From: Thermophilibacter provencensis
GTDB taxonomy: Bacteria > Actinomycetota > Coriobacteriia > Coriobacteriales > Atopobiaceae
Assembly: GCF_900128445.1 (NCBI RefSeq)
Contig: NZ_LT671417.1
Coordinates: 2,181,201 to 2,245,200 of the forward strand
Direction: 5' to 3'
Length of the DNA stretch: 64,000 nt
The notes under the pieces are model-generated. The model was not told the DNA's origin, searched no databases, and was given only the letters and a program-made list of their open reading frames with translations. Positions 48,353 through 57,137 of the stretch are shown here, piece by piece. Numbering within the stretch: the first letter of the stretch is position 1; each line of letters opens with the position of its first letter. A program made the position numbers and the translations under genes.

Positions 48353-48508
48353 GTCTGCTCCCATCTCTCGAGACCGGCGGGACGCCCCTCGCATCCCTCT
48401 ATGCTCGTCCTTCTACCCATATCCCGGCGGCGGGGCCCGGCATTTCTCGGCAAGCGGCATGGCCCGGTCCGCCTGGAGACGGCCGCAGGAGGGGGCCGCG
48501 CGCGGCGG

Positions 48509-49183
48509 TCACGAGCCGAGAAGGGCGCGGCGGAGCTCGTCGACGCTCGCCGCCACGGCGCACGCCCCGGCGGCCTCGAGCTCGCCCGGGGCGGCGGTGC
48601 CCGCGTACGTCACGCCCACGCAGGGCACGCCGCACGCCGCAGCCGCCTCCACGTCATGGTGGCGGTCCCCCACCATGACGGCTTCGCCCGGGCCCACTCC
48701 AGCGCGCTCGAGGACACGCCCGATCGTCGCGGCCTTGTCCCCCTGCGCGTCGGACGCCTTGCCGAGCACCGCGAGGAAGAGCCCCTCGACGCCGTTGTCG
48801 GCGACGGCGCACTCCACGATCCTCTGGCGCTTGGAGGAGGCGACGGCGAGCGTCCTGCCCGCGGCGCGCAGGTCGACGAGGAGCTCGCGGACGCCCGGGT
48901 AGAGCGGCCATCCCTCAGGGCCGAGGCCCAGGTAGATGGCACGATACTCCTCGGTCACCTGCGCGGCTTCCTCCTCGGAGAGCCCGTAGACGCTCGAGAA
49001 CGCCTGCGGGAAGGGCGGCCCGATGATCCTGCGCACGTCGCCTATCTCCTCCTCGGTGAGCCCGTGGCGGAGCAGGACCGTGCGAGCCGTTGAGATGATG
49101 CCGGCTATCGTGTCCGCAAGCGTCCCGTCAAAGTCGAAGATCACGAGCCCTCTTCCGGTGACGTCCTCGCCTGTGAGCGCCAT
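48509..49183 (-). CDS. HAD hydrolase, phosphoglycolate-phosphatase-like
   Basis: 224 residues. Motif I VIFDFDGTLADT near 14-25, an alpha-helical cap (GPPFPQAFSSVYGLSEEEA), motif II VASSK near 116, Lys in LGKASDAQGDKAATI and motif IV MVGDRHHDVEAA near 170. The cap type and GDRxHD fit Gph/pyrophosphatase-like members; the substrate is not certain. It does not pair with neighbours. Confidence 0.88.
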   Translation of the reverse strand: MALTGEDVTGRGLVIFDFDGTLADTIAGIISTARTVLLRHGLTEEEIGDVRRIIGPPFPQAFSSVYGLSEEEAAQVTEEYRAIYLGLGPEGWPLYPGVRELLVDLRAAGRTLAVASSKRQRIVECAVADNGVEGLFLAVLGKASDAQGDKAATIGRVLERAGVGPGEAVMVGDRHHDVEAAAACGVPCVGVTYAGTAAPGELEAAGACAVAASVDELRRALLGS

Positions 49184-49301
49184 GCGCGCCTCCCTTCGTC
49201 CGTATCAGGGTAGCACCCCTGCCGGCGCCCTGCGCGGCGCGCGGGCAAGGCGCGGCGGGCCCAAGCGGGCCCGGGTCCGCGCTGCGGTCGAGCATGCCCC
49301 C

Positions 49302-49375
49302 GCGCCCAGACAGAGCGAATCGACAAAAACGCGCCCTCGGGCGGCCAAAAACGTCCGCTCGCTCTGTCTGGGCGC
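49302..49375. repeat. Inverted repeat, 17-bp arms, in a gene-free gap
   Basis: GCGCCCAGACAGAGCGA (49302-49318) is exactly complementary to 49359-49375, with a 40-base loop. The gap 49184-49517 (334 bases, divergent promoters) has no gene; the rest is GC-rich with GCGGGCCC-type short repeats. The arms share the CAGAC word of no other element. Confidence 0.7.
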
Positions 49376-49517
49376 ACAGCGCGGGCCGGGGGCGGCGCGC
49401 AAAGCGCGGGCCCGGGCGGCGCCGGGCGGCAAGGCGCGGCGTCGAGCGGAGGGAGCGGGCGGGCGACGGAGCGCGCCCGCGGGGTATCATGTCCTCATAC
49501 GCAAGCGAGGAGGCCCC

Positions 49518-50774
49518 ATGCACGCTGAGCCCATAACCTGCCACCGCCCGCGACCGGACGCCGCCCCGGAGTTCGCCGCGCCGCCCTATGACGTGTTCGA
49601 CCGCAACGGGGCCGCCGCGTACGCGTCCGAGCACCCGCGCTCCTTCCTGGCGATCGACCGCCCGGAGACCGCCTTCCCGCCCGGGCACGACCCGTACGCG
49701 GAGGACGTCTACGAGCACGCCCGCGACCTGCTCGCCGAGCGCGTCGCCGACGGGACGCTCCTGCGCGACGCCACGCCCTGCTACTACCTCTACCGCCTGC
49801 GCAGGGACGGCCGCGAGCAGACCGGCATCGTCGCCGGGGTGGCGATGGACGACCTCGCGGACGGGACCGTGCGGGCGCACGAGCTCACCCGCCCGGAGAA
49901 GGAGGCCGACCGCGCCCGCCACATCGAGGCGACGGGCTGCCAGACCGGCCCCGTCTTTCTCGCCTACCGCGACAACGCGGTCATGGACATCCTCGTGGAG
50001 GCCGCGAAGGCGGCCGACCCCCTCTACGACTTCACCGACGGGGAGGGCGTCCGCCAGACGGTCTGGCGCGTGGCGCGCCCGGCGGCCGTCGAGAGCTTCC
50101 GCGCGATGCTCGGCCAGGTGGACCGCGCCTACATCGTCGACGGGCACCACCGCGCCGCCGCGGCGGCGGGCGTCTGCCGGCGCATGCGCGAGGAGGCGGG
50201 CTCGGGCCTGTCCGGCACCGAGCCCTACAACTTCCTGCTCTGCGCCCTCTTCCCCGCGAGCCAGCTCGCCGTGCTCCCGTACGACCGCGTGGTCGCGGAC
50301 ACAAACGGGCTCGACGAGGGCGGGCTCGTGGCGGCGCTCGAGGCGGCGGGCGTCACCGTCGGGGGGCGCCAGGAGGCGCCGGTGTGCCCGGCGCGGCGCG
50401 GGCAGGTGGGCATGCGCGCGTTCGGGGCGTGGCGTGAGCTCTCCCTCGGGGACGCGCGGTCGGACGATCCGGTCGACGGCCTCGACGTCGCCATACTGCA
50501 GGACCGGGTGCTCGGCCCCGTCCTCGGCATCGGGGACCCGCGCTCCGACGGGCGCATCTCGTTCGTGGGCGGCGCCGAGGGCCCCGAGGCGCTCGCGCGG
50601 CGCGCGGGCGAGCGGGGCGTCGCGTTCTCGCTCTTCCCGGTCTCCATGGGGGAGCTCATGTCCGTGGCCGACGCCGGGAGGCTCATGCCGCCCAAGTCGA
50701 CCTGGCTCGAGCCAAAGCTCAGAAGCGGGCTCTTCATCAGGAGGGTCGGCCCCGGCGGGAGGGGCGCGCGCTAG
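49518..50774 (+). CDS. DUF1015-family protein
   Basis: 418 residues. Family landmarks: AAPPYDVFDRNGAAAYASEHPRSFLAIDRPE at the start, YYLYRLRRDGREQTGIVAG near 95, HELTRPEKEADRARHIEATGCQTGPVFLAY near 130 and YIVDGHHRAAAA near 205. The HHR and HEL-TxxxKE motifs suggest a kinase-like serine/sugar role seen in SerK-related proteins, but activity is unproven here. GAGGAGG precedes the ATG. The TPR gene follows by 41 bases. Confidence 0.85.
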   Translation: MHAEPITCHRPRPDAAPEFAAPPYDVFDRNGAAAYASEHPRSFLAIDRPETAFPPGHDPYAEDVYEHARDLLAERVADGTLLRDATPCYYLYRLRRDGREQTGIVAGVAMDDLADGTVRAHELTRPEKEADRARHIEATGCQTGPVFLAYRDNAVMDILVEAAKAADPLYDFTDGEGVRQTVWRVARPAAVESFRAMLGQVDRAYIVDGHHRAAAAAGVCRRMREEAGSGLSGTEPYNFLLCALFPASQLAVLPYDRVVADTNGLDEGGLVAALEAAGVTVGGRQEAPVCPARRGQVGMRAFGAWRELSLGDARSDDPVDGLDVAILQDRVLGPVLGIGDPRSDGRISFVGGAEGPEALARRAGERGVAFSLFPVSMGELMSVADAGRLMPPKSTWLEPKLRSGLFIRRVGPGGRGAR

Positions 50775-50815
50775 GCCGCGCGAGGGACGGCAAGGGGACG
50801 AGAGGGGGCAAGGCC

Positions 50816-53074
50816 ATGGCAGAGGAGGAGCGGACGGGACGGCTCGGGAGGCTCTTCGCCGCGCTCGTGAACGTGGGGGACGAAGACGGGGGCGAGGCGT
50901 CGCCCGAAGGGGCGGGCCCCGCCGGCCAGGATGCCGAGAAGGACCCGGCGGGTGGCAACACCACCGTCCTCGACCTCGAGGGGCTCTCGCGCTCCCTCGC
51001 CTCGTCCCCCGACCCCATGGCCCTTCTCGCGGGGCTCGTCGTCGACGTCCGCGCGCGGGTCGGGGCGACCGGGGCGCCCGAGCTCCCGGGCGAGGCGCCC
51101 AAGCTGCTGCCGAGCCCGCTCGAGGTGCATCTCGCCACGAGGCTCGTGGAGGCGGGCCTCCTGGAGGCAGACGTCGAGCTTCCGGGCGTCCGCGTGGTAC
51201 GCCCGCGCACCTCGGGCCTCTTCTACCTGCGCATCGAGGAGGAGCGGGTCAGCTACCTCGCCAAGCTCCGCGTCCTGCAGGTCGAGTCCGCGCTCAACTC
51301 CGTCCTTCTCGCGGCCCATGCCCTCGCGAACCCCAACGACGCCCCGCTCGATGCGATCGTGCGGGCCGAGCAGCGCGTCACGAGGTCCGTCGCCGGCCAG
51401 GCGCGCGAGGTCGCGGAGCGACTCGAGGGGCCCGTGCGAGGGGAGTGGGACGTGCGCTACGCGCTCGCCTACGGCATCGAGGCCTTCCGCCTCCCCCACC
51501 GCCTCACGGCGCGCTTCCGCGTGAACGCGCGGGCGGGGGTCGCCGCCTTCGAGCTCGACCTCGTCCCGCCGGAGGCGTGGCCGCGCTCGGCCTTCGTCGA
51601 CGGCCTCGGCGTGGTCCCCGCGACCGAGCAGATGCGCCGGCGCGCCGCCGGCACCTACAACGCCCGGCTCGCGGCGCTCGTGGCGGGCTACGCCCTGGCC
51701 GCCGCCCCCGAGCTCGGCGAGGTCTGGGTGGCGGGCGTCATCGACACCGCGCGCGACCACGCCTGCCTCTACTCCGCCCGCATCTCGCGGGAGGCCCTGG
51801 AGGCCTTCGACCGAGGGGGCTCGTTCGACCCCGTCGCGCTGCTGCGCTCCTGCGGGGCGGCCATCTCCCCCGACGAGACGGGCGGCCTCGCCCCGGTCCG
51901 CCAGGGCTTCTCCCTCGACGACGAGACGCTCTGCCCGCGCGAGCGCTACGACGCCCCCGAGCTCTCCGAGGCGACGCTCGCCGGCGAGCTCGGCGACGCG
52001 CTCGGCTGCTGGCGCGTGAGCGACCTCGGGATCGACGAGGGCGCCCGGCGCAGGCACGTCGCCGACGAGCTCGCGCGCCACCTGACGGGCTCCACCGAGA
52101 AGAACGTCCAGGCGATCCTCGCCGCGGCGCGCGAGGACGGGCACCCCGACGTCATCGAGGCGGCGCGGCGCTGCGTCTCCGGCCTCATCGACGGAGAGCT
52201 GGAGGACGACGCCCTCGCCATCGGCGAGTCCTTCGTGGAGGGCGGCGACCTCCAGCGCGGCTGCGCCCGGGCGCGCGACGCGCTGCTCTCGCACGACCTC
52301 GAGGCCGCGGGGAAGTACGCGACGGACGCGCTCCTGCCCATCGACGGGCTCGGGTCCTTCGACGGGTCGGACGGGCTCGTCTGGCGCGGCTTTGGGTCCT
52401 ATGCCGACCGCGCGCTCTACAACCGGCTGATCGCGGCCCCCGGAGAGCGCTGCGCCCTCGTCCCCGCCGCCTACCTCGAGGCCCACACCATCGCCGCCGC
52501 CTCCGCCCTCGCCCGGGGCCGCGCCGAGGAGGCGCTCGAACACGCCCGGCGCGCCGCGGAGGTGGCCCCGCTCTCCTCGCAGGCGAGCCTCAACCTGGCG
52601 CAGTGCCTCGAGGCGACGGGCGACCCCGAGGCCGCCGGGCGCGAGCTCTGCCGCCTGCTCTCGCTCGCGCATGACCCGGAGTCGATCGGCCTCGGCTACC
52701 TGGGCATGGCGCAGCTCCAGTGGCAGGGCGGCCACGTGCTCACCGCTCAGGCCTGCTACCAGCGCGCGACCCGCCACCTCGGCGCGCCCGCGCTCGTGGC
52801 GCGGCTCGCCATGGCGGCCCTCATCGGCCAGGCTGGGGCCTCGGCGGGAGGCGAGCTCTCGCCCGACCAGGCGGACTCACTCCTGGAGGCGGCCGGGATC
52901 CCGCTCGCCCCGACCGAGACCGTGAGCGCAGCCTTCCTCGAGGCCACGCGCGCCGCCACGGACGCCGGCATCTTCCGCGTGGCGCGCGACCTCCTGCGAA
53001 AGCTCTGCATGATCTCGCGCGACGACGTCTACTTCGGCATGCTCCGCTCCGTCGAGGACGAGCCGGACCGCTGA
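50816..53074 (+). CDS. TPR-containing protein of unknown function
   Basis: 752 residues. No signal peptide. The first ~350 residues carry no known fold; residues about 430-480 include EKNVQAILAAAREDG, and TPR-like helices lie at 540-640 (AAASALARGRAEEALEHARRAAEVAPLSSQASLNLAQCLEATGD). The C-terminus ends DDVYFGMLRSVEDEPDR. Two in-frame copies of the dispersed word (VLLAAHAL, TEKNVQA) and a third near the start (AEKDPAGG). The HAD gene starts on its stop codon. Confidence 0.65.
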   Translation: MAEEERTGRLGRLFAALVNVGDEDGGEASPEGAGPAGQDAEKDPAGGNTTVLDLEGLSRSLASSPDPMALLAGLVVDVRARVGATGAPELPGEAPKLLPSPLEVHLATRLVEAGLLEADVELPGVRVVRPRTSGLFYLRIEEERVSYLAKLRVLQVESALNSVLLAAHALANPNDAPLDAIVRAEQRVTRSVAGQAREVAERLEGPVRGEWDVRYALAYGIEAFRLPHRLTARFRVNARAGVAAFELDLVPPEAWPRSAFVDGLGVVPATEQMRRRAAGTYNARLAALVAGYALAAAPELGEVWVAGVIDTARDHACLYSARISREALEAFDRGGSFDPVALLRSCGAAISPDETGGLAPVRQGFSLDDETLCPRERYDAPELSEATLAGELGDALGCWRVSDLGIDEGARRRHVADELARHLTGSTEKNVQAILAAAREDGHPDVIEAARRCVSGLIDGELEDDALAIGESFVEGGDLQRGCARARDALLSHDLEAAGKYATDALLPIDGLGSFDGSDGLVWRGFGSYADRALYNRLIAAPGERCALVPAAYLEAHTIAAASALARGRAEEALEHARRAAEVAPLSSQASLNLAQCLEATGDPEAAGRELCRLLSLAHDPESIGLGYLGMAQLQWQGGHVLTAQACYQRATRHLGAPALVARLAMAALIGQAGASAGGELSPDQADSLLEAAGIPLAPTETVSAAFLEATRAATDAGIFRVARDLLRKLCMISRDDVYFGMLRSVEDEPDR

Positions 53075-53736
53075 TGGCCGCGCCCTCGCTCCTCCCGCCG
53101 TCCTTCTCGGCGGGCATCTTCGACTTCGACGGGACGCTCGCGGAGACCTGGCACCTCTGGCGGCGCGTCGACGAGATCTTCTTCTCCACGCGCGGGCTGC
53201 CCTTCGACGAGGATGCCTCCGCCACGCTCGCCACGCTCGGGTTTTCCGCCGGGGCCCGCTGGTGCGTCGAGCGCTACCGCCTGCGCGACGAGGTGTCCGA
53301 CATCGTGGACGAGTGGAACCGCCTAGGTGCGGCGCTCTACGAGGAGGAGGTCCGCCTGCGCCCGGGCGCCGAGGCCTACCTGCGCGCGCTCCGGGAGGCG
53401 GGCGTACCGCTGGCCCTTGCCACCACAAACGACCCGCACGTGCTGGGCGCCATGCGGCACGTGGACGTCTACGGCCTCTTCGACGAGGTGGTCTGCGGGC
53501 GCGAGGTCGCGCGCGGGAAGGACCACCCCGACATCTACCTCGAGGCGTCCCGCCGCCTGGGCGCGGCGCCGGGCGCGTGCTGCGTCTTCGAGGACATACT
53601 GCCCGGCACGCTCTCGGCCGCCCGCGCCGGCATGACGACGGTGGCCGTGCGCTGCGAGGACCCGCGCCAGCCCGCCCGCGAGCTGCGTCGCGCGGCCGAC
53701 CTCTGGATCGAGGGCTGGGAGGGGCTCGCCGACTGA
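53074..53736 (+). CDS. HAD hydrolase
   Basis: 220 residues. Motif I GIFDFDGTLAETWHLW near 14-29, a helical cap, motif II ATTN in LALATTNDPHVLG, Lys in VARGKDHPDIYLEASRRLG and motif IV VFEDILPGTLSAARAGM. This arrangement is beta-phosphoglucomutase/phosphatase-like. The ATG shares a base with the TPR stop (TGATG), so translation is coupled. Substrate unknown. Confidence 0.88.
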   Translation: MAAPSLLPPSFSAGIFDFDGTLAETWHLWRRVDEIFFSTRGLPFDEDASATLATLGFSAGARWCVERYRLRDEVSDIVDEWNRLGAALYEEEVRLRPGAEAYLRALREAGVPLALATTNDPHVLGAMRHVDVYGLFDEVVCGREVARGKDHPDIYLEASRRLGAAPGACCVFEDILPGTLSAARAGMTTVAVRCEDPRQPARELRRAADLWIEGWEGLAD

Positions 53737-53959
53737 GGGCCCGCCGTCCCCGCCGAGCACCCGAACTTCTGTACATTGCTGCCATAGTGCGCCGGGAATC
53801 GCGCCTCCTACAATGCAGGATATGCCTCGGCGACGTCGAGAAGATTGACCCATCGCACATCAAAACCCGTGGCAATCGGGATTCATGCCCTCTTAGCACA
53901 GACCTCCTCACTACGGGGATATACGATGCTCGAAAGAGGCCTAGGTGATAGGAGCTACC

Positions 53960-54937
53960 ATGAGCGACCAGCGACGTTCCACCCATGAGACGCCCGGGAT
54001 TCCGCACGCCTCCGACGAGGCCGAGCGCTCGTTCTCTGAGCATGGCCTCACTGAGCGAGAGGTCGACGCCGCGCGCTCCGTACTCGCCGGCATGACCGCT
54101 GAGATGGCGGCGAGGGAGATGGGCATTGAGGCATCAACGGTGGGTGGCTTCAGGCAACGGGCGTATCACAAGCTCGGCGTGGAGGACGGACGCGAGCTCG
54201 TGCGACGCTACGGGCCACATGGCGACAAGGACGTGAACGAGCTCGCGAACAATATCGAGGGCTTTCGCAGCGCCCTTGAGAACAGGGGCCTTTCGGACAC
54301 CCAGCTCGACGTCCTCGCACGTGCTGCGGCGGGAGTTCCCACGACAGAGATTGCCCGGGAGCTCTGCGTGGCGCCTGGTACCGTCGGATGCGCGAGGTCC
54401 AACGGGTACCGGCTCCTCGGCGTTCGCTCACGAGAGGAGCTCCTCTCCATGCTCGAAGGCGAATGCGCGGAACGTGAGAGGAGGCAGAGGAGGGGAAAGC
54501 GTCTCGCTCTCGGATGCATGGTCACGGTAATTGCCGTCGCCGCGCTTCTCGCAATCGCTGAAACTTTTCTCCCAGTCGACGCCATTAGGGAATTCCTGAG
54601 CGGCGAGGCCGTGGGCATGCGCAGCGTCAACGGCGTCCTTTATGCAATCAACGAGAATGACCAGACCTTTGGCTCAATCGAACGCGCTAACCTGCCCGAA
54701 CCATGGGACGAGTTTCTTGAGCATCCCTCTGTAACGGAATCCGATATGCGTGAATGCCTGCCCGACCTCATTGCGACAACGTCAACGTCCTGGAACACAT
54801 ATGGAGAGGCCGGCTACATCAGGAAAGAAGACTTCTTAAGCGGCGCGAGAAGCCCCGATGGTTACGTGATTGTCTGGGAGGCCAACGGGAGGAGGGAGAT
54901 GGGCTCGATACAAATCGGCAAGTTCACAGCACGATAA
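53960..54937 (+). CDS. Membrane regulator with two LuxR-type HTH domains
   Basis: 325 residues. Two GerE-type helix-turn-helix domains in tandem: GLTEREVDAARSVLAGMTAEMAAREMGIEASTVGGFRQRAYHKLG (27-75) and GLSDTQLDVLARAAAGVPTTEIARELCVAPGTVGCARSNGYRLLG (113-160). A membrane helix (LALGCMVTVIAVAALLAIAE) at about 180-200 leads to an outside domain. No receiver domain. The ATG at 53960 follows AGGAG. The following gene encodes a secreted protein, possibly its partner or target. Confidence 0.75.
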   Translation: MSDQRRSTHETPGIPHASDEAERSFSEHGLTEREVDAARSVLAGMTAEMAAREMGIEASTVGGFRQRAYHKLGVEDGRELVRRYGPHGDKDVNELANNIEGFRSALENRGLSDTQLDVLARAAAGVPTTEIARELCVAPGTVGCARSNGYRLLGVRSREELLSMLEGECAERERRQRRGKRLALGCMVTVIAVAALLAIAETFLPVDAIREFLSGEAVGMRSVNGVLYAINENDQTFGSIERANLPEPWDEFLEHPSVTESDMRECLPDLIATTSTSWNTYGEAGYIRKEDFLSGARSPDGYVIVWEANGRREMGSIQIGKFTAR

Positions 54938-55122
54938 GCGAAAGGAGCACGTCTTGAAACCGAAAAACAAATAGCTGGATTTTATTATTTGCCTTCTCTT
55001 CGTCATGGGTATCGTTATTTCCCCAATGACCGCGCAGGCGGGGGAAATCGCGGACTCAGTCAACGGCGTTATTTCCTTTGAGGAATACTATGCAACCCTC
55101 CGTTCGGAATACTCAAAAAGGG

Positions 55123-56514
55123 GGCTCTTCCGCGTTTCTAGTGGGTAGCACATGCCGACGCGGGCCGGGCCGAGAAATCCAGCCTCCCCAGCCTGAGGAA
55201 GATCATCGTTGTGAAGTAGCCGACGTTCCTGAAGCCCCTGGACGCCCTCTTGAGCGACTGTATGATCGAGTTCATGCCCTCCAGGAAGCCGTTCGAGGAC
55301 CTCGCGGAGAACCAGTTGAGAACGCCCTCCCGCTCGTCGCGGATCGTCCGCGCCGCCGCCTTCATCAGGGGCACGTTCGAGTGCATGATCCAGGAGATCG
55401 CCCGGTCGAGCTCGGCTGCGGCCTCCTCCCTGGTCGCGCACGAGTAGACCGCGCGGACCGCCTCCACCATCGCGCAGGCGCGCGCCGTGAGCAGGTGCTC
55501 GGAGGCGAGCGACGCCCTCGTCTCGGCCTGCCGCCCGGTGAGGTTCTCCGGGCGCTTGAGCCAGACGTACTTGGTGCCCCTGAGCAGGCGCCTCTTCTCC
55601 TCGCAGCTCCTCGCCTCGGCGTTCCTGGTCCTGTCGAGGGCCCTCGTCAGCAGCTGCATGACGTGGAAGCGGTCCACGGTCTGGGCGGCGCCCGGCATGG
55701 CGTCGGCGCAGCCCAGCGAGTAGGAGCTCGCCATGTCGCGCGTCACCTCGGAGATCGCGGACCTGTCGCCGCCGCGCTCCTCGAGCTGGTCGCAGAGCCT
55801 GCCGGCCGCGCCGCGGTCCCTGCCCTCGGTGACGGCGACCACGCGCCGGCCGTCGACGTCGGCCATCACGGATATGTAGCGCTGGCCGCGGGCGCGGGCC
55901 GTGTCGTCGATGCCGACCCTCGTCACGTCCGAGTAGTCGGCGCCGGCCCTCGCCTCGGCGACCGCGCGGCCGAGCATCGCCCATATCCTCGAGTCGGACT
56001 CGCGGACCCGGCGCGCGATCTCCGTCACGGTCGCGCCGGACATCGCCATCACGAGCACCTGCGCCTCGAACAGGGCGGTGAAGTGGGAGTTCGGGCGCAC
56101 CTCCCAGGGCATGCGGACGGTCCTGGGGCCGTGCTCGGGGCAGTCGGCCCGGGGCACGCGGCAGTGCACGACGGTGCGGAACTGCCAGATGTCGAGGTGG
56201 CGCCAGGTGCGCTCGCGGGCGTCGTAGACCCCGCAGCGGGCGCCGCACTCGGGGCACCTCACCGCCCTGCCGGGGACCCTGCCCACGCGTATGTGCAGCT
56301 CCTCGTCGCCGGACTCGGGCGACTCGAACCAGACGTCCTCGACCCGCCATTCCTCCCCGAGCCCCATCGAGTGCTCGAAGAGCCTCGCCAGCATCACCGC
56401 CTGAGCGTCCATGTGGGAGCCCCTCTCCTCCGCCCGTCGGCAGAATGGTACCGCTCGGGGTACCCGCGGTCACGGGGGACGGGGCGTGCTACCCACCAAA
56501 AGCTTCGATGAGCC
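55123..56514 (-). mobile_element. ISL3-family insertion sequence, intact
   Basis: 1392 bp. Ends start GGCTC and share GTGGGTAGCAC at the same distance (55123 and the complement of 56514). The 8-bp target duplication AAAAAGGG flanks it (55115-55122 and 56515-56522). ISL3 elements make 8-bp duplications, so both size and ends fit. It sits inside a secreted-protein gene. Confidence 0.9.
55138..56412 (-). CDS. ISL3-family transposase
   Basis: 424 residues. N-terminal zinc finger CPECGARCGVYDARERTWRHLDIWQFRTVVHCRVPRADCPEHG, helix-turn-helix SGATVTEIARRVRESDSRIW, DDE domain with Asp in RVGIDDTARARGQRY, Asp in TVDRFHVMQLLTRALDRTRN and Glu in NGFLEGMNSIIQSLKRASRGFRN. Complete, so probably active. 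Confidence 0.92.
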   Translation of the reverse strand: MDAQAVMLARLFEHSMGLGEEWRVEDVWFESPESGDEELHIRVGRVPGRAVRCPECGARCGVYDARERTWRHLDIWQFRTVVHCRVPRADCPEHGPRTVRMPWEVRPNSHFTALFEAQVLVMAMSGATVTEIARRVRESDSRIWAMLGRAVAEARAGADYSDVTRVGIDDTARARGQRYISVMADVDGRRVVAVTEGRDRGAAGRLCDQLEERGGDRSAISEVTRDMASSYSLGCADAMPGAAQTVDRFHVMQLLTRALDRTRNAEARSCEEKRRLLRGTKYVWLKRPENLTGRQAETRASLASEHLLTARACAMVEAVRAVYSCATREEAAAELDRAISWIMHSNVPLMKAAARTIRDEREGVLNWFSARSSNGFLEGMNSIIQSLKRASRGFRNVGYFTTMIFLRLGRLDFSARPASACATH

Positions 56515-57137
56515 AAAAAGGGGCGTCAACTTCACCATCATTAACCCAGACACTACGAAGACTTATACGAAAGAACAGCTCGAAAAAGAGATCTCACAGA
56601 TTTGCGAGGAACCCGTCAGGGAAGTAGCCGTCCAAGATAGTACGACAGAGCTTCTCAGAAATCTCTCACCGCAGTCAGTAAATCGGACGCCCATGCCCAT
56701 AAATAAAACCTATCATACCGAGAGAGTAGTATCACCCAACAACAGGCCAAGCTGCTATGCCACCATCCGTATGGAGGCAAGTGCGGTGATAGATCTGCAG
56801 TACAACCAAATCATGTCTGTAAGTGGCTGTACTACCTATCGAACTGGAGAAGCATCAAATTTCTATTCTTGGAGACAAAACGGCGCACGAGCATGGTCCG
56901 AAGGCACCAAAACAATAGCGGCAACCGCAAACGGACAGGTAGTGTTCCACGAACAGGCTGACGGAGGTCAAGTCAATGTATACGAGGTGAATGTTAACTT
57001 TGGCACTATGCATTGGACAGCATAGGACAAGGGTCGTTCAGCACGTACAACTCGACACCCGAACCAAAGCAATAGCGTGCCCTCCCGGGCCCTCCATGAA
57101 CTGCGCCCCAAAACTTGGATGCGTTAAATCATAACCG

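Larger units (their letters stand above)
54954..57025 (+). pseudogene. Secreted-protein gene broken by IS and stop codon
   Basis: Left part (54954-55122) begins TTG after AAAGGAGCAC: KPKNK, stop TAG at 54972, then LDFIICLLFVMGIVISPMTA QAGEIADS, a signal peptide. Right part (56523-57025) reads VNFTIINPDTTKTYTKEQLE to MHWTA. Removing the ISL3 element and one target copy joins them in frame (YSKRGVNFT), about 223 codons. The TAG and the IS are two independent lesions; an ATG at 55005 could give a shorter product. No known family. Confidence 0.8.

Noticed and set aside
45428-49093. 1221-codon plus-strand frame
   Set aside because: It runs antisense through sigma, secreted, UbiB, phasin and HAD genes, so it is a codon-bias shadow.
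49588-52674. 1028-codon plus-strand frame
   Set aside because: It overlaps DUF1015 and the TPR gene in a shifted frame and is almost only Arg, Ala, Pro, Ser and Gly.
53820-53900. Possible tRNA between the HAD and double-HTH genes
   Set aside because: No anticodon or T-arm pattern could be folded; GGGATTC alone is not enough.
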